A stretch of DNA of 33,593 nt from a bacterium (lineage in GTDB: Bacteria; Bacteroidota; Bacteroidia; Bacteroidales; Muribaculaceae). Position numbers and translations under genes: made by a program. Shown here in pieces: positions 32,281-33,593 of the stretch; the first letter of the stretch is position 1; every line of letters begins with the position of its first letter. The notes under the pieces were generated by a model. That model did not search any database. It was not told the origin of the DNA and saw only the letters and a list, made by a program, of their open reading frames with translations. The stretch is from NCBI GenBank assembly GCA_004559845.1, contig SFWW01000013.1, forward strand, positions 1 to 33,593. Reading direction: 5' to 3'.

Positions 32281-32937
32281 ATGGAAGTAATCAACCTGTG
32301 TAAGCACGACTCGCTACTGAGCCGATATATGCTCGAACTCCGCGACAAAGATATTCAAACCGACCGACTCCGATTTCGCACCAATGTGAAGCGCATCGGA
32401 CAAATTATGGCTTACGAAATTTCCAAACGATTGGAATATGCCGACCAACAAACCACCACACCGCTGGGAGTGGCGTCCACTCGCACCATCGCCGATAAGG
32501 TGGTGCTGGGCTCCATTTTCCGCGCCGGACTGCCGCTTCACGAGGGCTTCCTCAGCTTTTTCGACTATGCCGAAAATGCCTTTATTTCGGCTTATCGCAA
32601 ATACATTGAAGGCTCCAACGATTTCGTGATTCGCACCGAATATTTGGCAAGCCCGAGCATCGAGGGAAAGGTGTTGGTGATTGCCGACCCTATGCTCGCC
32701 ACCGGCGGGTCTATGGATGTGGCAATTCGCGCTTTCTTGCAAAAGGGCACGCCTAAGCACATCCACATTGCCGTGGTTATCGCCACCGACCAAGCCATTG
32801 AATACCTGGAACGGCACTTGCCCGACGGCATCAATGCCACCGTGTGGGCCGCCGACATCGACCACGTGCTCAACGACCACAGCTACATCATACCCGGCTT
32901 GGGCGACGCCGGCGATCTCCTCTACGGCGAAAAATAA
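32281..32937 (+). CDS. upp: Uracil phosphoribosyltransferase
   Basis: A 218-residue protein starting MEVINLCKHDSLLSRYML. It has the class I phosphoribosyltransferase features of Upp: RTIADKVVLGSIFRAGLPLH, the PRPP loop VLVIADPMLATGGSMDVAI and the C-terminal uracil-binding PGLGDAGDLLYG. The enzyme makes UMP from uracil and PRPP in pyrimidine salvage. It has its own promoter and starts 79 nt after mutS ends. No clear terminator was seen after it; three copies of CCCACCCTCC follow at 32941-33031. Confidence 0.94.
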   Translation: MEVINLCKHDSLLSRYMLELRDKDIQTDRLRFRTNVKRIGQIMAYEISKRLEYADQQTTTPLGVASTRTIADKVVLGSIFRAGLPLHEGFLSFFDYAENAFISAYRKYIEGSNDFVIRTEYLASPSIEGKVLVIADPMLATGGSMDVAIRAFLQKGTPKHIHIAVVIATDQAIEYLERHLPDGINATVWAADIDHVLNDHSYIIPGLGDAGDLLYGEK

Positions 32938-33054
32938 TCCCCCACCCTCCTTCAACACACGCCCACCCTCCTGCAGAGGACGCAATATTTTGCGCCCGCA
33001 CCCACAATGCCCCCTCAAAAGCCCACCCTCCCCTCAAAAAAAATGGCAAAAAAG

Positions 33055-33085
33055 TTGGCAAATTGCCAATTTTGTGGTAATTTTG
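33055..33085 (+). promoter_or_regulatory. Promoter of the XRE/S24 regulator
   Basis: TTG (33055-33057), a 20-nt spacer and TAATTTTG (33078-33085) match the Bacteroidetes consensus, 26 nt before the ATG. Flanking TTGGCAAATTGCCAA is a palindrome over the -33 region and spacer (about 33055-33069), a plausible operator for autoregulation. Confidence 0.6.
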
Positions 33086-33111
33086 CCCCCATAACAAACG
33101 CACACACTATC

Positions 33112-33593
33112 ATGGAAGAACAAGCCATTATTTCTCGCATTAAGTATTTAATGAAGATGCTCAACCTCAAGCAGGCTGAGTTTGCAAAAAAAATCGGCGT
33201 CGACTCGTCGAATCTTTCGAAGTATATGAATGGGCGGCTGCCGCTGAGCCACGCACTCATCAATCGCATTGTGGTGAATCTGGGCGTGTCGAAGCAGTGG
33301 ATTGAATCCGGCACAGATGTGCCTTTTGGCAAGCAAAACGCCCTTCCGATCACCACCATTGCACCAAGCGATGTGCAAACCATCGATTTGGGCACGCCGG
33401 TCTACGATATCGATGTAACGGCAGGCGCCATACCGCGGGCGCGAATGTTTTCCGACGAATTGGTGGTGGGCCACATCAACTTGCCCGACATCATTAGTCC
33501 GAACTGCCGCATTGTGCGCGTGAGTGGCGATTCGATGAGCCCGGTGATTCGCAATGGCGACTACATTGCCGTGCGCGAACTCTCGAATTCCAA
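33112..33593 (+). CDS. XRE-family repressor with LexA/S24-like peptidase domain (3' end outside window)
   Basis: The first 160 residues are present. A helix-turn-helix lies at about 8-62 (MKMLNLKQAEFAKKIGVDSS, NLSKYMNGRLPLS). The C-terminal part begins an S24 domain: VSGDSMSPVIRNGDYIAVRE with catalytic-type Ser141, preceded by an Ala104-Gly105 pair (DVTAGAIPRA) that sits where LexA/CI proteins are self-cleaved. The catalytic lysine would lie beyond the window. Such proteins repress prophage, SOS-like or stress genes until cleavage. The promoter with an overlapping palindrome suggests autoregulation. Its targets may lie to the right; phage genes there would be worth looking for. Confidence 0.85.
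   Translation, partial: MEEQAIISRIKYLMKMLNLKQAEFAKKIGVDSSNLSKYMNGRLPLSHALINRIVVNLGVSKQWIESGTDVPFGKQNALPITTIAPSDVQTIDLGTPVYDIDVTAGAIPRARMFSDELVVGHINLPDIISPNCRIVRVSGDSMSPVIRNGDYIAVRELSNS

Noticed and set aside
1..33593. CRISPR arrays, tRNA or rRNA genes, insertion sequences and classical riboswitches
   Set aside because: None was found by eye on either strand; no regularly spaced repeats, transposase motifs or clover-leaf sequences were recognised. A covariance-model search would be needed to exclude small structured RNAs.

Overview
The window looks like chromosomal DNA of a gut-type Bacteroidales, and Muribaculaceae or Prevotellaceae would fit, although the family cannot be fixed by eye. The reasons are a SusC/SusD pair, many lipoproteins with short lipoboxes, DUF4251, WYL and NamZ-type genes, a LytS/LytT-like two-component pair, and repeated Bacteroidetes-type promoters. 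Those promoters have a -7 box TAnnTTTG and often a TTTG or TTG about 19-22 nt upstream. No rRNA, tRNA, CRISPR array or insertion sequence was recognised.

Layout. 1-4014 (minus): a MATE efflux pump that runs off the left edge, then an outer-membrane beta-barrel receptor of the TonB-dependent type. 4437-10617 (plus): a three-gene susC-susD-lipoprotein uptake operon with its own promoter and a strong terminator. 11073-13248: sufE and a POT-family peptide symporter. 13285-13858: a gene graveyard, where the promoter and N-terminus of a second sensor kinase are joined to the last 28 codons of a second POT transporter. 13929-14841 (minus): two small proteins of unknown function. 14974-17858 (minus): a GYF_2-domain membrane protein, then a LytTR response regulator overlapping its sensor kinase. 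18134-18533 (minus): a broken maoC-like gene. 18819-20762 (plus): a short protein followed by a phage major-capsid-like protein that begins with a lipoprotein signal peptide, under a host-type promoter. 20775-25918: an RluA-type pseudouridine synthase, a DUF4251 lipoprotein, a namZ pseudogene, a sodium/solute symporter and a WYL regulator. 26135-29557: an operon of glutaminyl cyclase-like lipoprotein, SDR oxidoreductase, HAD hydrolase and ribF. 29685 to the end: mutS, upp and the start of a LexA-like XRE/S24 repressor.

Two themes stand out. First, an orphan capsid-fold gene has an export signal and cellular-style control, with no other recognisable phage genes nearby; this is the best candidate for an undescribed system. 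Second, several genes have lost internal segments: namZ three times, maoC once, and a kinase/POT chimera. mutS has an apparent in-frame loss of about 35-40 residues that removes its conserved DLER...PRE segment. This may be real genome decay, possibly linked to altered mismatch repair, or an assembly artefact; reads would decide.

Small-residue positions and identity counts were made by eye. Family assignments rest on recognised motifs, not on database searches.
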